Source: Narthecium ossifragum (Eukaryota; Streptophyta; Magnoliopsida; Dioscoreales; Nartheciaceae). From it: DNA of 64,000 nucleotides. Below the pieces are notes generated by a model. That model worked only from the letters and a program-made list of their open reading frames with translations. It was not told the origin of the DNA and made no database searches. The DNA lies in the NCBI GenBank assembly GCA_963920575.1, contig OY986965.1, positions 8,945,134 through 9,009,133 of the forward strand, written 5' to 3'. Shown here one piece after another: positions 11,001 through 23,681 of the stretch; position 1 is the first letter of the stretch; the number at the start of each line of letters is the position of its first letter. The translations under genes and the position numbers were made by a program.

Positions 11001-14000
11001 TCATCCCCTCTTTCATTGAGATCCCAATCCATCAAGGTCGGAAACATATATCAGGTGTCGTGGTTGAGGCAGCTAGATAAAAGCTTGCTGCTTTTCATCG
11101 TGATTGTAGAGATGCAAGGCTATAAAATGCATGGCTGGGATGATACATGCCATCGGCATGGACTATTCCGAGTATCAGCAAGCATGTCGTTCTGCTGGCA
11201 CAAAGGTGGTGGGTCCATTGAGCTTCTGGTGGGTTTCTGAGGTTTTGGATTGTTTTTGGGGGGAGGTATCATTGTTGGAGAGAGGATAAAAGACTAGAAA
11301 TGAGAGGAGGAGAGAGGAATAGGGAAAGCAAAAAATCGATTATGTGGTAGTTGAACTTAATTAGTGACTGACTTGAATGTTCTGTAGAAGCCCTAGGAAC
11401 TTCTTAAGAAATGCTGCGGATGAATTTTTCTCAGATTTGGGTGTCAGCTGTTTCTTGGTGATTCATTGAGGTGCCCATCTAGGTTGTCCACACACCCAAA
11501 AAATTGGCATGGCAAGTAGCAATAAACCTTCTTTTTCGAAGTGACAACTGCCGCAATAGTTGCCTAATAACTTTGTGCAAATGTCTTAGTTATATTGGAT
11601 GCCACATTAGAACGTCAAGCAAAGATTATCTTGACATTGCTTATTTTTCAGTTACTTTTTTTTTACATGTGATAGAGCTAGAATGTGTATTATGGTTGTT
11701 TCTGCTGAATTATATTTATTGGTAATAAACAAGTGAATGTGTTGTATAAGACGTCATCTTGTACTGTCATCAATGTTAAGTGGATTGGAGCAATAAGCTT
11801 TGTACTTTATTTGTTCAACAGTATGATGAGACTGCATTCCTTGAACTAGCTCTTGCGATGTCGATGGATGATTTTAGGTCAGGTGGTGCGACAACAGCAG
11901 ACACTGATATGTCAGATGCTACTCCTGAAGATCAACAGTTGGCTCTAGGTGTGTTTTGTATATGCTTTCTTTATTTGTTCAGCTAAGTATGTATTTGTTT
12001 CAATTTTCTATGAAAAATATCTTCGGTGAGAATGTTTTTTTAGCTTCTCGTCTGAAGTCGGAAATACTGTATCCAAGTTTTATTTTAGCTTAGCCATGAT
12101 AAGCTATATCTTTTCCTCGGCATGCTACAAACGTTCCTTACTATTGAGAAGCATCTCATTCTCTTGTAGCATGTAATTTTTGGGAAGACTAAATTTTAGG
12201 GGCTCGTTTTATGGCAAGTATATTTCCTGCTACCATGTGCTTTTGGACATTGTCCTGTTTATTCAATTTAATTGTTATGGATGTGCACGTGACATCTTGT
12301 TCAACACAATAATCGCCTTTGGACACATATATTGGTACTTCCTCCTTTTTGGAGTTATTACTCTTATACAATTACCTGCAAAATTGAACAAAACACATAC
12401 GAGCGGCATATTTTGTATAGATGATGAAGAACCTGATACAAAATCATTAGAAATTCACATCGAGCATAAGAGCTGATATCTCAAACTAGGATAGATAATA
12501 GAAACTGTATAGGAGCGCAAAAAGGAAAAAATAAAGATCTAGAGTGTGAGATTGAGTCGCTGCATCCTCCTAAAGCACTGTGCCTGCCTATGTGAAAGTG
12601 CAGATGGTCACAACAGCTTCCAAGATTTAATATAGTCACTTATAGTGAATCTGCTCAAAAGTCACATCGTGCGAAGAGATGAACCGTCGCAGTCAAGGTT
12701 AAGATTGAAAAGTTGTGCCAGATGTTGAGAATTTTTGGAAGAGAGAAACAAGTGAAAAGACATTAAAGATGGGGGAGTCCTATTTATGGACATCAGCATC
12801 AGTTTAAATAATAAAATATTATGAACACGTGTTGGCTTTAATTTTATATAGGCTTGCAACGGCCCGTTCAGAAGCCCAATAAAGGCCCAGTATGGAAAAA
12901 CTTCAACAATTTTATCCAACAATTAGTTGAAGCCAGTTCTGAATCTACTTATCTGTTAAAACACAATATGGAAGGCAACATAAATTGTGTTTTTAGTAAA
13001 CTCAAGAAAGAAACTCGGTTGACCATGCCTGACAATTACTAACTAGCTGTATGCAGCTCTCCAAATGTCTGTCCAAGAAAGTGTAAAAGATTCGTCAGTT
13101 CAAACTGATATGAGCAAGGTGCTAGAGGACCAATCTTTTGTTTCTTCTATTCTTAGTTCGGTACGTGAGCTCTTTGTTGCATAGAATTTTCACTTGGGAA
13201 TTAATCTTATTGCTTTGCTGCGTAGTGATTTTTATACCCTTGCAGCTTCCGGGTGTTGATCCTAATGATCCTTCTGTTAAAGACTTGCTAGCATCCTTGC
13301 AAGGTCAATCAGAGGTAATGCTTCATTTCAATAAAATATCTTTCGAGATCATACCTGTTTGAAATGCCTTGTTCTGAGTGGGTTATGTCTGTAACTGTTC
13401 TTCCATCTAGAACAGTGGTAAACTCTTTTCATGATAACTAAGAAAGGCTATTTTAATAGCGGTGTTTTCTTTGAAAAAACTTTCCGTGGAAATTCAAAGT
13501 GGTATTGGCCCTATTGGGGACAGAGCCAATATTGAATTAAAGTTACTGTCATCATCAATTTGACGATTTGTGATGACTTCATTGTTTTGTCCTATTCATT
13601 TTTACCTTGCTTGCAATATAGAGTCATAGACAACTTCATTGTTTTGTTCTGTTCACATTTTTTTCTTAACTGCAATATATTTTATGCAGTCATTGAATTT
13701 TTAGTGTCAGGCTCTCTATCATTATTTTATGGGTTTCACATCTGGATTCTTAAGTGCAATGATCCCCATTTTCGTAGTTATGTGTTTTGTTTCTTGTAGT
13801 CTTTCACAGGCTTGATTTTCATTTTGTTTAGTTTTATCGGTTATTTTTAACTAAAGCTTGCCGTTTTGGCCAAGAAGTATTGGGTTTCAGTGGGTGGCCA
13901 TAAGAAAATAGGTGCAAAACAGAAATATGACCTGTTCTTGGACTTTTGTGATCTTCATATTGGAGTAGATCGCTTATTCGCTTGGTTTCGGATCAGTTTT

Positions 14001-14752
14001 GGTATTTTTAGGCTGATGTAATCCAAACAGAATAGTTTGCTGTGGAGCCAGCTGTGGGTGACGATGTGGATGAATATTTGTGTCCGTCTTTAAAGTGACG
14101 CTTGTGTAGAGTCTTTCTCTAAGTTAGGAGATTAAGGATCAGAATATTTGTTATCCTGATGTTCTGACAGACGGTATGTTGCAATGAAAGAACAGCCAAG
14201 TAATCTTTTCCATAGGATGTCCATTTAGTTCACATTTTAATTCTCTCTCCCGCATCCCTCCCTCTCTCTCGCCCCAACCTCTTACCTTTAAGGTTTGACA
14301 CTATGGATCAACCATGAGCATTCTTTTCCAAGCTTAATTTTGTCCTTTGCACTCTGGTATCTGAAATGAAGTGAAAAAATGCGTGGTCATTCCCCTAATC
14401 TCTTTGGTCTAAGGAATTGCAGCTTCAAATCTAGTGCTGTAGTAAGCAGTAGAAGGTGGTGAAGACAGCTTACTCTTGTGAAGGTTATATCCCTCATGCA
14501 AGATAGTTACACAAAAGCCGCCTTCTCGAAATTTATTAAAAGCGTAAAAGATAGTTATCTACTCCTTAATTAACTAAATGTGCAAATGTGTTGTGTTATT
14601 TGTCATGATGCACAAACTGTTTCTCCTCAAGAGAAAGGAAGAAAAGGAAAACTATCTGCTCATTGCTTGTTTGTACTGAGTTCGTTTTCCTGATTTTACA
14701 GCCGCAGAAGAAGCAAGATGAGGATAAGCCTGAGAATGACGGCGAGAAGTGA
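8067..14752 (+). CDS. RPN10: 26S proteasome regulatory subunit RPN10 (PSMD4), ubiquitin receptor
   Basis: Ten coding exons: 8067-8078, 8252-8365, 8521-8626, 9855-9969, 10061-10270, 10357-10660, 11822-11948, 13057-13160, 13246-13314 and 14702-14752. They join in frame to a 403-residue protein, the usual plant length. Exon 1 encodes only Met-Val-Leu-Glu. Residues 1 to about 190 form the von Willebrand A domain that docks on the 19S particle (opening [17 protein letters not shown], later [17 protein letters not shown]). Three ubiquitin-interacting motifs follow: about 224-243 ([14 protein letters not shown]), 290-307 ([11 protein letters not shown]) and 323-339 (QLALALQMSVQ). The tail holds the conserved [18 protein letters not shown] and a charged C-terminus. 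In Arabidopsis RPN10 also links proteasomes to ATG8 for proteaphagy. Introns all have GT-AG ends. A copy of its leader and first exon lies 1 kb upstream. Confidence 0.97.
8115..8143. repeat. CT microsatellite in RPN10 intron 1
   Basis: A run of CT dinucleotides of about 28 bp lies in the first intron of RPN10, 40 bp after the donor. The duplicated upstream copy has an equivalent but interrupted tract at about 7071-7100. Length variation between alleles is likely. Confidence 0.9.
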
Positions 14753-16317
14753 ATATGATAAAAGCCTTGTTCTGTCATGGTGAGATTTAGTTCCATTTTT
14801 GGATGATCTGCCTTGTCTGGGGTTTTGTAATGACAAATGTAACTCGATTAATGAGTGTGAATAACCACTTCTTGAATCGAAAGTCGCCATAAATGTATAG
14901 AAACTGTTTGCTGATGGGTAAAGGGAGTGAGCCACTTATTCAAGAATCACCCAGTCATTGTAACCCCCTTTCTATACATCATGTTTTCTGAGATACAAAA
15001 CAAAAACTTATTATGCTATATGTTCCACAAAGTTGACTGCCTTATTCAGTTTTTTGATGAACTTAAAGCTGGGAAGCTATAAGTTTCTATATTTCTGTCC
15101 GAAACAGGCTTTGCTCCCAACTTTTTGCAACCATCTCATTATTGAGCATTTACATCTTAAAGAAATCATAAAAAAAACATTCAGTATGTGGAGATGCCTA
15201 CTTGTTGAAAGAGCTTGATCTGAGTCCTGTGTCAAAACCCACAACCTTTCTAGTGTGCATGCTAATATTGATAAGTTTCAGACCTTATGGTTTTTTAACT
15301 CATTTATGATGCAGGTATTTTAGTGGTCACTTCGTTTGGCATTTTATATATTCTTATTGCGGTATATCTTATTGGTTTTTTCATCTTTATTACTGTACGT
15401 ATTTAATCTAGAATCTTACAATCGCATCCTTTCTTGACCTTGCAGGTTGGTGCGCTAGAATGATCTTAAGTCGAAAGAAGGGTAAATTGTGATGAGCATT
15501 GGACGACTGATGCACACTTATCGTTTTTTTTTTTTTTGTAGAATATCATATATATTTTTAGTCAATTTCTTGGTTGTTCAAGCTCTGCTAATTTCATACT
15601 TTATGGTGTCATTTAACACTTGCCCAAAAAAAAAGTGTCAGTTGCTTCCGTATCGAGACCTGCACATGTTCATGCGTCTAAATTAGTCGCTCATTTTGAA
15701 GTTATAGGTTTGATCGTGTCCTTGCCGTCTGTTAAGCTTTTCAAGAAACCGTCAGTAATGGCGATCTCTTTCAATTTATCTTGCTGATTAGAAGCCTTGA
15801 TTCAGAAACTAAAGAACTGGATTCATCTGTCCGTGTAATTGCAGTTCACAATCCTGACTTGAAATTATGTGCCCAGCCATTTGGCTCAACTAACGGTGTC
15901 AAAAAAAAATCCTGACTTGATTTTGGGCTTCATCATCTTGCATCGCAACAGCCAGTCCATCCGTCTGACTAGGCCCAAAAGGGGCACATCTAAAATTGCA
16001 AGGTTCTCATTGCCACTTACAATTGCAAGAAGGATTTGAAATGCTCAGCACAAGCTTAAGCTTTATTATTCAGTGGAAAAGATCCATCCCTGTCCAAAGT
16101 CCAAAGGATCCAGAAAGATTTCACAAATTCCAACCTCTATTTTCTTTCGTATAGGCGAGCAATGTCATGTAAATACACTTCTAAGAAAAGAAAACGTCAT
16201 GCGAAATGCAGCATGCCAAAGAACGTAAAGCAAGAAAAAGTGACACAACCAGGACTGAAGGAAATTTATGCTACAAATAGCCCCAACATGAACTATAGAT
16301 ACAAATATATGTAATAA
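14753..16317. other. Convergent intergenic region between RPN10 and the FBL11-like gene
   Basis: The region holds both 3' untranslated regions and AT-rich spacer. I see no gene. The only structure found is the small retroposon scar at 15850-15920. Confidence 0.6.
15850..15920 (+). mobile_element. Tiny retroposon scar with poly-A and 13-bp target repeat
   Basis: Identical 13-bp repeats AATCCTGACTTGA (15850-15862 and 15908-15920) flank about 45 bp that ends in a run of A residues directly before the second repeat. A direct repeat of this length with an A tail on one side is the mark of LINE-type reverse transcription. The insert is too short to assign to a SINE or LINE family and is probably 5'-truncated. 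Confidence 0.6.
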
Positions 16318-19300
16318 TCAGCCTCTGTTGTGCAAAAACTTCGTAGCTTGTGAGGCAAGGACGACTGATTTTGCATCCGTGCTGCTCTTAAGCCACTCCC
16401 TGTCGGCACGCCGCTTGTGTTGCCTTGCATTCTTTGCTCTCTTTGGAGCCAACCGCGCATCCCTCTCTACAAATGCAAGCCTAAACTTCTCGGCCATGGG
16501 TAACTCAAGGGCATCACCTGAGACAGACACTAGAGGCGCCCTTCGAGAAGCACCACAAACAATCCATGTTTTCGGATCGATGTCGTCAATCACAGAATGG
16601 TCTAATGGTATGGAGGCTAGTGCCTCGGTGGGAACTAGAGTACCACGGACATGAATGGATGATGGTCGTGGGTTGACTATGATACGGGGGCATTCAGTAG
16701 CTAAAGTCACCTTCGAAACCTCATCTATCTTTGTCTGCATGGACAAAAATTGATTCAAGAATAAGAAGAAGAAATATTTGGTAGAACTAGTGTGATTGCT
16801 TTCAGCTAATGCTATTTTGAAAGTTGAATCATTCATGAAACCCGAAATATAAAGAACAAAAATTTCCAGGCGTTGGAGAAGAGATTGTAATGTCCTGACA
16901 AGATTACGGCACAAGAGACATGAAAGAGAACAGATCAAACTTGCTAGCAGAATGAATCTATGCCAGAGATGCCCGAAACAGCTAGACTTCTTCCATAATT
17001 TCTAGGAAATGCTTCTAAAGATTAAGTCACCAGACCGTGATTTGCGATGCTATTTTTTCACCACAAGCATTCGAATTTTCTGCCTAGGATCTGGGGTAGA
17101 TCATAGATTTCCATCAGTATATAACTATTAACTGCTCGTTAAAGATGAAATGCATACCCAAACAAGCCAGCGAAGTGAATGTGCACCCTCGCCTATGTCC
17201 ATGCTATCCAATTCCTCCCATGATTCCTCTTCTCTATCATTTAGCTTGGGTTTTAAGAAACTCAAGCATCTTCGTGCGGTAGAATCACTCCTAGGACACC
17301 CTCTGCCATGGTCATATTTAACTTTCATTCATATCTCGTTATATAAATTCGATACCAATCAAAGTTAATGACACAATAATCCGAAGCAATATATTAGTAA
17401 TAAAACAAATAACCATATGCGGTTATAACAACCCAAGTAAATATACTTACTGATCTTTGCGTAATCTTAAGAGAAGTTATCAAACTACTATATTGGGTGC
17501 TAAAAATCCATTTAAATGTTAGATCAAGTCACACACTCCATAATGAGGCTCAACTTGACCCATGAACTGATATCAATCTGATGCTAGTATATTTTCTGTG
17601 CACTTTAGAATCCAAATGCCGTTTACCAACCAATGCAGCACATAAACGAGGCTAACAGCTTGATATCCTGCGGCTGCTCTGTGGGGAGTTGCTCACGAGG
17701 AATTGCAACAAAACATGTGGCTGATCACTATCTTCTTTTTTCTTCACTAGATCCACAGTCACATCAAAACTTTTAAGTAGATGGTCTTGCTGCTAAGACA
17801 ACATCAGTCACCAATACTATGTGCCAGCACATATACACCTTTACTTCCCTGATCACAAACATACAACCGAGGATTGCCATCCCGTTGAAAGAATACTGCT
17901 GGTGATCTCACGGCCCAGTATGTATCATCGGAACGATAAATGTCGATTGGGGTGTGCCAATAAAGGTAAAGAGGAAAAGAGAGGAAGATGAGAGAAGAAG
18001 AGGAGGAGGGCCTCGAGAGGAGGTAACGAGTTTTGGCACCCGGGGAGACCAGTGTCAAGGAGTGGTCAGTGAGACATCAAAGAGGCTTCTAGGGATGGGA
18101 GAAGACTTGGGAGGCTGCGGGTAAAGAGAGCACGTCGGGAGACTTTATATTGGGATCTAACTATCTACTTACTTAACAGGCATAGGTGGAGCAACCATTA
18201 CTCCCAATAACCCATAATTAGTGCCACGAAGTATAAATTATACTGTGCCGCTAAATTACCAACACAATGCATGCGAGACGCACAAAAGTGCTGCCGAGCA
18301 CACAAAACCATGCAAGAAACACAGTTATGTTATTCACATACATGAGTCATTTAAAAGCAATGAGATCCTGTGCATGTTCTTAACATAATAAGCTTGTGAT
18401 CAATTTCTCAACACTAATATATAGAACTCTAATGGCTAAATCATGATGACAAAAACTCACTGCCACCTTAACGTCTTTTCCTTTGTTGGGATGGGTGAGC
18501 AATGTCATAGACGTGCGACAGGGAACACAAGCCCAAGTCGCCTAGTAAAAGACATCTTGATCATGTTTTACCACAATATACCTACCAGTCAACTACACCA
18601 ACCTATGCCTGCAAAGCAAGCTCAGTTCCACAAATTAACACTCAATTGCACCAAAGACCACATCTCGAGCTCCGAAAATAAAGGATTTGGTTAATTTCTA
18701 GCTACTTCATGTGACACATTTATATTAACATGAAGATTATAAAGTAGCTATTAACTTAGTTTAGATAACTATTATTTGAGTTAGGTTAGGACATTTATGA
18801 AGACAAATAATGCCATGAGATAACTGACAATCAGACCAAGAACATCAGACTAGGTTCCTGAAAGTACAGTAATAACGCATTATGCATGAAACAACGAATC
18901 AGATTACTCCTACAAACATCAGGAATTACTGCAGCAGCATTCACCTAATTATAGTGAAATCAGGAAAAGAAGAGGTTTCAGATGTTAAATGGAACTGCAT
19001 GCTTGACATTGGCATTCTGTATCATAGTTCTATTCATATTTGTGACCAACTTAGATAAAAAATCAATATTAGCTCAAGCAACAGCTAGCAAGAAAGCTTA
19101 CCCGCATCTCAAAATTTCCAACGATTGGTTGTGACGTATGAGATCAGAAAAACCAGCAGGAGAAATCTGATCACAGCGACTGCACAAAAAAATAATTAAT
19201 GTCAAATAGACTCTAGGGGAATCTCACATGCATCGAGCATGTGAAGAAGCTCTTTCTTGTTAGAAAAAAGTAGGCAAACGTGTATCCTTTGTATGTAAAG

Positions 19301-22300
19301 CCAAAACAGAATGAATATAGCATAACTAGGGGGTAATTGAAGTCCTAATGACACGAAGAAGTAACCATAAATCATTTCCAAGGGGAAAGGATTGTGAAAC
19401 AATAATAAAAAAAGAAGGTTTATCGGAAGAACAAACAAAAGCAAGAGAAAAAAATAGCTTCTTTTCAGTGGATGCAGGTCCAGATAGATACCTAATATCA
19501 ATAGACCTTAAAGAACAGAACTGTGCCACTTTGGCTAGACCAATGTCAGTGACATCAGATCCTGATATATCTAGAAGGTCCCATGACTTCTCCATGAGTG
19601 CTAAAAGGATGTCATCAGTCAATAACTTTCTTCTCCTTGCAATAGCCACCAATGCTAACTGCAATTCAGTGCAAACTGAGATGTAAAACTCTGGATTTCA
19701 TTGAGAAGCAAAAACTCATATTCTTTATCACAGAAAATCCTCAAGATAAAGGAATAGAAACTGATATACAAACGTCTATAAGGTTCTCGACGAAAATCAG
19801 TTAATTAAAAAAACAAAAACTTGAAATCAAATTACAAGATAATATCAAACAACTTTGGCATGTACTAAGTACTCAAGAGAAATGGAGAAGTGCCTAATAA
19901 CTATCTTATTCGTCTGCCACATTGTCTAGACTAATGAACTTTAGAGTTGCTCTAGGTAGCATGAGTTTGAACTCATGAAATGAAGAAACATGATGCCAGT
20001 TTTGACTCCCTCCAATTCTGCCTTCATTTGGGGCATAAACCTTTCTTGCCTAAGAATATATTAAGTTTCAGAGCTGACATCTAATTATGAAAAGGGTATT
20101 TAACTTTTTTAGTGATAAATAGAGGGTTGAAGTTAACATAATAAAAAACAAAGGCATCTTCCATATTCTGTCAAAACTTTCAACTCATATTATAACCGAT
20201 AGCAGACGCATTTGCTTGAAAGCAGATTGAATTTTGATGATGTCAAGAACTAGGAATTGAGCAGCAAGTGCAGTTTGCCCACAAGAAAAATGAAACTTAT
20301 GGCACAGAAGGAACATGAAACTCTTGAGAAATTAAGGTAAGGCTACTTAAAGAAACTTCTATTATTAGTCTTCAACACATGCACCTTACAAGGCTTGATG
20401 AAATCTCCATGACACCAACATTTCGACCTCATGGAGTACAAACATTTGTTGACCATGTTTTTTAAACATTTACCCTGTATAAAAAGTTCTCTAGATCCAT
20501 ACCAATGGACAAGTCTATGTGGGTACACACACCTTAACTGAAAAGTGAAATTGTGCTCATAGAATACATAAGAAGAACTGATTCTAATTTCTCTTGTAAA
20601 TGTGCTTCTTAACTTCACTGCTATGAAGATACTGCATCGTTATTCATACAAACGATGGAAAAAAAACTGTGAACTGATTCTCACTTCTCTTATCAAGTCA
20701 TTGATAATTAAACCAACAAATATAAAGCAACTTTGCAAACCTTTATAATGCAGCTTTAATTAGTAATATTATAAACGCTTTACACAGAAATTGTCAGATT
20801 TTTTTGAGGGGTGACTGCCCCCAACTTTTCAGATATTGGCATGATTTCTAAAATATCAGCTCACAATCTCTATCTAGAGGATCTACAAGTTCCAAGTCGT
20901 TAATTCAACAAAAAAAAAGGAATGTTTATCTTTAAGCAATAAATGTTCCTTATTTTATCAGGTAGGTACATATTAACCACCTGGCAAATACCTTGATATC
21001 AGGTGGGAATGCCACGGCTATTTCTGGTAAAAATGGAATAATGTCCTCGAGATGTTGCCCAATGACTCCAAGACATAAGCTGACTAATCTCCGAGGTTTA
21101 TGTTTCTTGACAAGGAATGCTGAATACACACACTAAAGGTTAACAAACGATAGGTAGAACATATATAAAAATTAAGCAAGTCGTCAGGATTAAAATATGA
21201 TCAATTAATTTTATGACACTCTATAAACCATCTGACCATAGGTTAGCAAGCTACTTAAGCAAAGGAATGATGTTCATGCATGCAATGAATACAAATCACG
21301 AAAGTAAAAAACATCAGTGCCTCCCATTTATCTAATGCAATCTAATAGCCATGTTTGCAAAGAAATAAAAATAAAGCTGAAGATGATAATCGGCTTGTAA
21401 AATATAGCAGACAATATGAGAAAATGACATAATCCACAAAACAAGTACATGATCCACATGAGAGCCTCTACACTGAAACTACAACAAAGTCGACTGACTA
21501 TTTCTGCCACATATAGACCAAGAACATAAGCATTTGAAATCCCAATCACTTCACTTCACTAGCTTTTCCACTAGAAAAGCTAGTGAAGTAGAAGACTTCC
21601 CCAGAAAGTCCACTAGCTGTATAATAGCTAAAGGTCGCCGTAAGGCATCAATAGCTACCCCAGTGAGTCCTTCCCTTCACGGCCTTCTTGTCCATCATTT
21701 AGTTCTAGACTAGCGGTTTTGTCCGTGATTCTTTTGGGAGATAGCTCAGCTCATCTCATGGGCTCAACTCCCTTTGTTCATTCATCTTCATCTGAGTGAG
21801 TAGGGAGACCTACTTCTAAGATGGTTTGGGTTATGCAATCTGAATCAACGAGCACCCAAGCATGAGGTGCTTAGATTTAAATTTTCCTTCAAAGTGCAGG
21901 GAAGAGGAGGGAGTATCTTGTGAGACAAAATCTTTCAGCTATTACAAGCATACTGCAATTGCACCGATAGATGTGGCTCCGGATAGAAATCGTTAATGAA
22001 GGACGAGGTGTAAGGATCACCTATAACAGTCCAATTTAGGTGACCACTTGGGCCAACTGAGGGAGTAAAATATGATCCTAAAGAAGAACAATCGTGCAAA
22101 ACAGATCTTGTGTATACCCAAGTAGAAGAAACAAAGAACTACATGGAGAGATAGAAGGTGACAGATGTGTAGACCATCTTAAAGAGGAAGTGAAGATGGG
22201 AGAAAAGGATAAAACGAGCCTGAACAAAGTTGGAAGGTCGCAAAGCTACGGTAATCCCGATGATAATTCAAATCCCTGCCTTGACCTTATTGATTCTCAT

Positions 22301-23348
22301 TTGCAAATGAACAAGAGTTCCCACTGAAAGAAATAGAAGGATAAGAGACTAGGGCCATTGTAATGCCTATGGGATAGCGGCTGCAAAGGACCATCAACAT
22401 TTATTCCCTCATTGCCAGTACTTTGGAGTCATTTTTTGATGGCTGCTCCATCTTGGCTTCTGAAACGTGGTTTCTCGCAATTCTCTCAAACATCCACACT
22501 TCACAAAGCATGCCATATCTTCCGAGGCCATTACGGCTACCTCAAGAAGGAATCAAGCTAATGCTGGTACCCATGATATGGAATGTCCGGAAGGAACAAA
22601 ATGCATGAACCTTTTTGGTACCCATTGGCACAGATGAAGCGTCGAACAAAATTCTCTTTCAAGTTGCAACAGAGCTCAAGTGTTTGCAAACTACCAATCT
22701 TCCTGAGCTCAGAAATATCAATATCTTGCTACAGTGGGTTGTTAGTATTGTATGGTCTCTCTCTCTCCTAACCTTTTTGTTTTATCTATGCTCCTTAAGG
22801 CACCCAATTTGTACAGCTTGCTCTTTCCTTTGGCATGAATAGGGAAACCCTCCTAAACTTCCCCTCAACCCATCAGTCATCTAGGGGGGAACATAAAATT
22901 CGTGGAAGGGATACCTATTAGGCCCGATGCTGTATGGCCATAGGTTAGAAATTATGTCAATAAAAGCAACAATTATTCCTAATGCCCATCTCCAACCTAG
23001 AATTCCACGCCTTTATGCAACAATACGCAGACTGAACCATCAAAACTAAACTTTGATTTGTCCAGTGTTTGCGCAAGAAAAGCTACTATCAAATTCAAAT
23101 CCTGAAGTTAACTTCCAAGTAATTTTTATGAAGAAAAATAACAGAAGAAAACAAAAAAGCTAATAATCTATCCCAGAAAAACAAGTTAACCTAATTCATC
23201 GGACAAGGGTTGAAAGATCAGTGGAAAAATGAATCTTACAGTAAGGATGAAGCGACGGAGACGAAGGGTTGGTTTCCGGGTGCTGATTGAGATGGAGACT
23301 CCTCAAAGTAGATGCCGTCTCGGTGACTGCCGATTTCCCCTTTTCCAT
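16318..23348 (-). CDS. FBL11-like leucine-rich (RNI-like) protein, short form without BTB domain
   Basis: Six minus-strand exons: 23348-23240, 21119-20992, 19658-19492, 19179-19102, 17302-17158 and 16734-16318. They join in frame to 347 residues with GT-AG introns. The protein contains LVSLCLGVIGQHLEDIIPFL, then an LRR segment (LLDISGSDVTDIGLAKVA, SLEILRCGGCPRSDSTARR), then WEELDSMDIGEGAHSLRWLVW. A basic conserved tail reads AEKFRLAFVERDARLAPKRA. These blocks resemble the C-terminal part of Arabidopsis BTB/POZ protein FBL11, which is much longer. No BTB exon was found in the 2.1-kb first intron, and the EMB1025 gene limits space upstream. Exon 1 is preceded by an in-frame stop and has a strong GTAAGA donor. 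The family name is from memory, and function (possibly ubiquitin-ligase substrate binding) is inferred. Exon 1 is the least certain. Confidence 0.8.
21553..21589. repeat. Perfect 16-bp inverted repeat in FBL11-like intron 1
   Basis: Arms ACTTCACTAGCTTTTC (21553-21568) and its exact complement (21574-21589) are separated by 5 bp. It forms a strong hairpin in DNA or in the intron RNA. No larger inverted repeat or target duplication was seen around it. Confidence 0.85.
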
Positions 23349-23440
23349 CGAACACCACCACCAAGACGGAATTGGCTATGCGTGCGTAAAACTGGAGAAC
23401 AGGGGAGGGGGAGCGCTCTGGCCCCGCGAGGAAGAAGCCA

Positions 23441-23527
23441 GGATTTATATTGCCGCCAGCCTGTCCGCTTACAAGGCCATCGTTGGTTTAAACCCCAACC
23501 CCAATCAACTCCAATGGCCCATGGGCC
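23441..23527 (-). promoter_or_regulatory. Probable core promoter of the FBL11-like gene
   Basis: On the minus strand a palindrome GGCCCATGGGCC (23516-23527) holds two back-to-back TGGGCC site II motifs about 170 bp upstream of the ATG. A TATA-like ATATAAATCC (23441-23450) lies about 95 bp upstream. Site II elements are typical of constitutive plant genes. The assignment rests on motif and spacing only. Confidence 0.5.
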
Positions 23528-23681
23528 GTAAAGAATGCCGTAAAGCATGGTATCCACATGGACCACATCCCGTAACATCCACTGATCAATTAATCTGAAT
23601 AAATACATGTGATGTATAATAATGATGTGTGTAATAAAGTTTGGACATCCAAAAACCAGGTCAATTGGCTGAACCTTTAAG

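Noticed and set aside
22094..22327. A 77-codon ORF in intron 1 of the FBL11-like gene
   Set aside because: It resembles a degraded piece of a copia-type polyprotein at best. No flanking retroelement signals or neighbouring domains were found.
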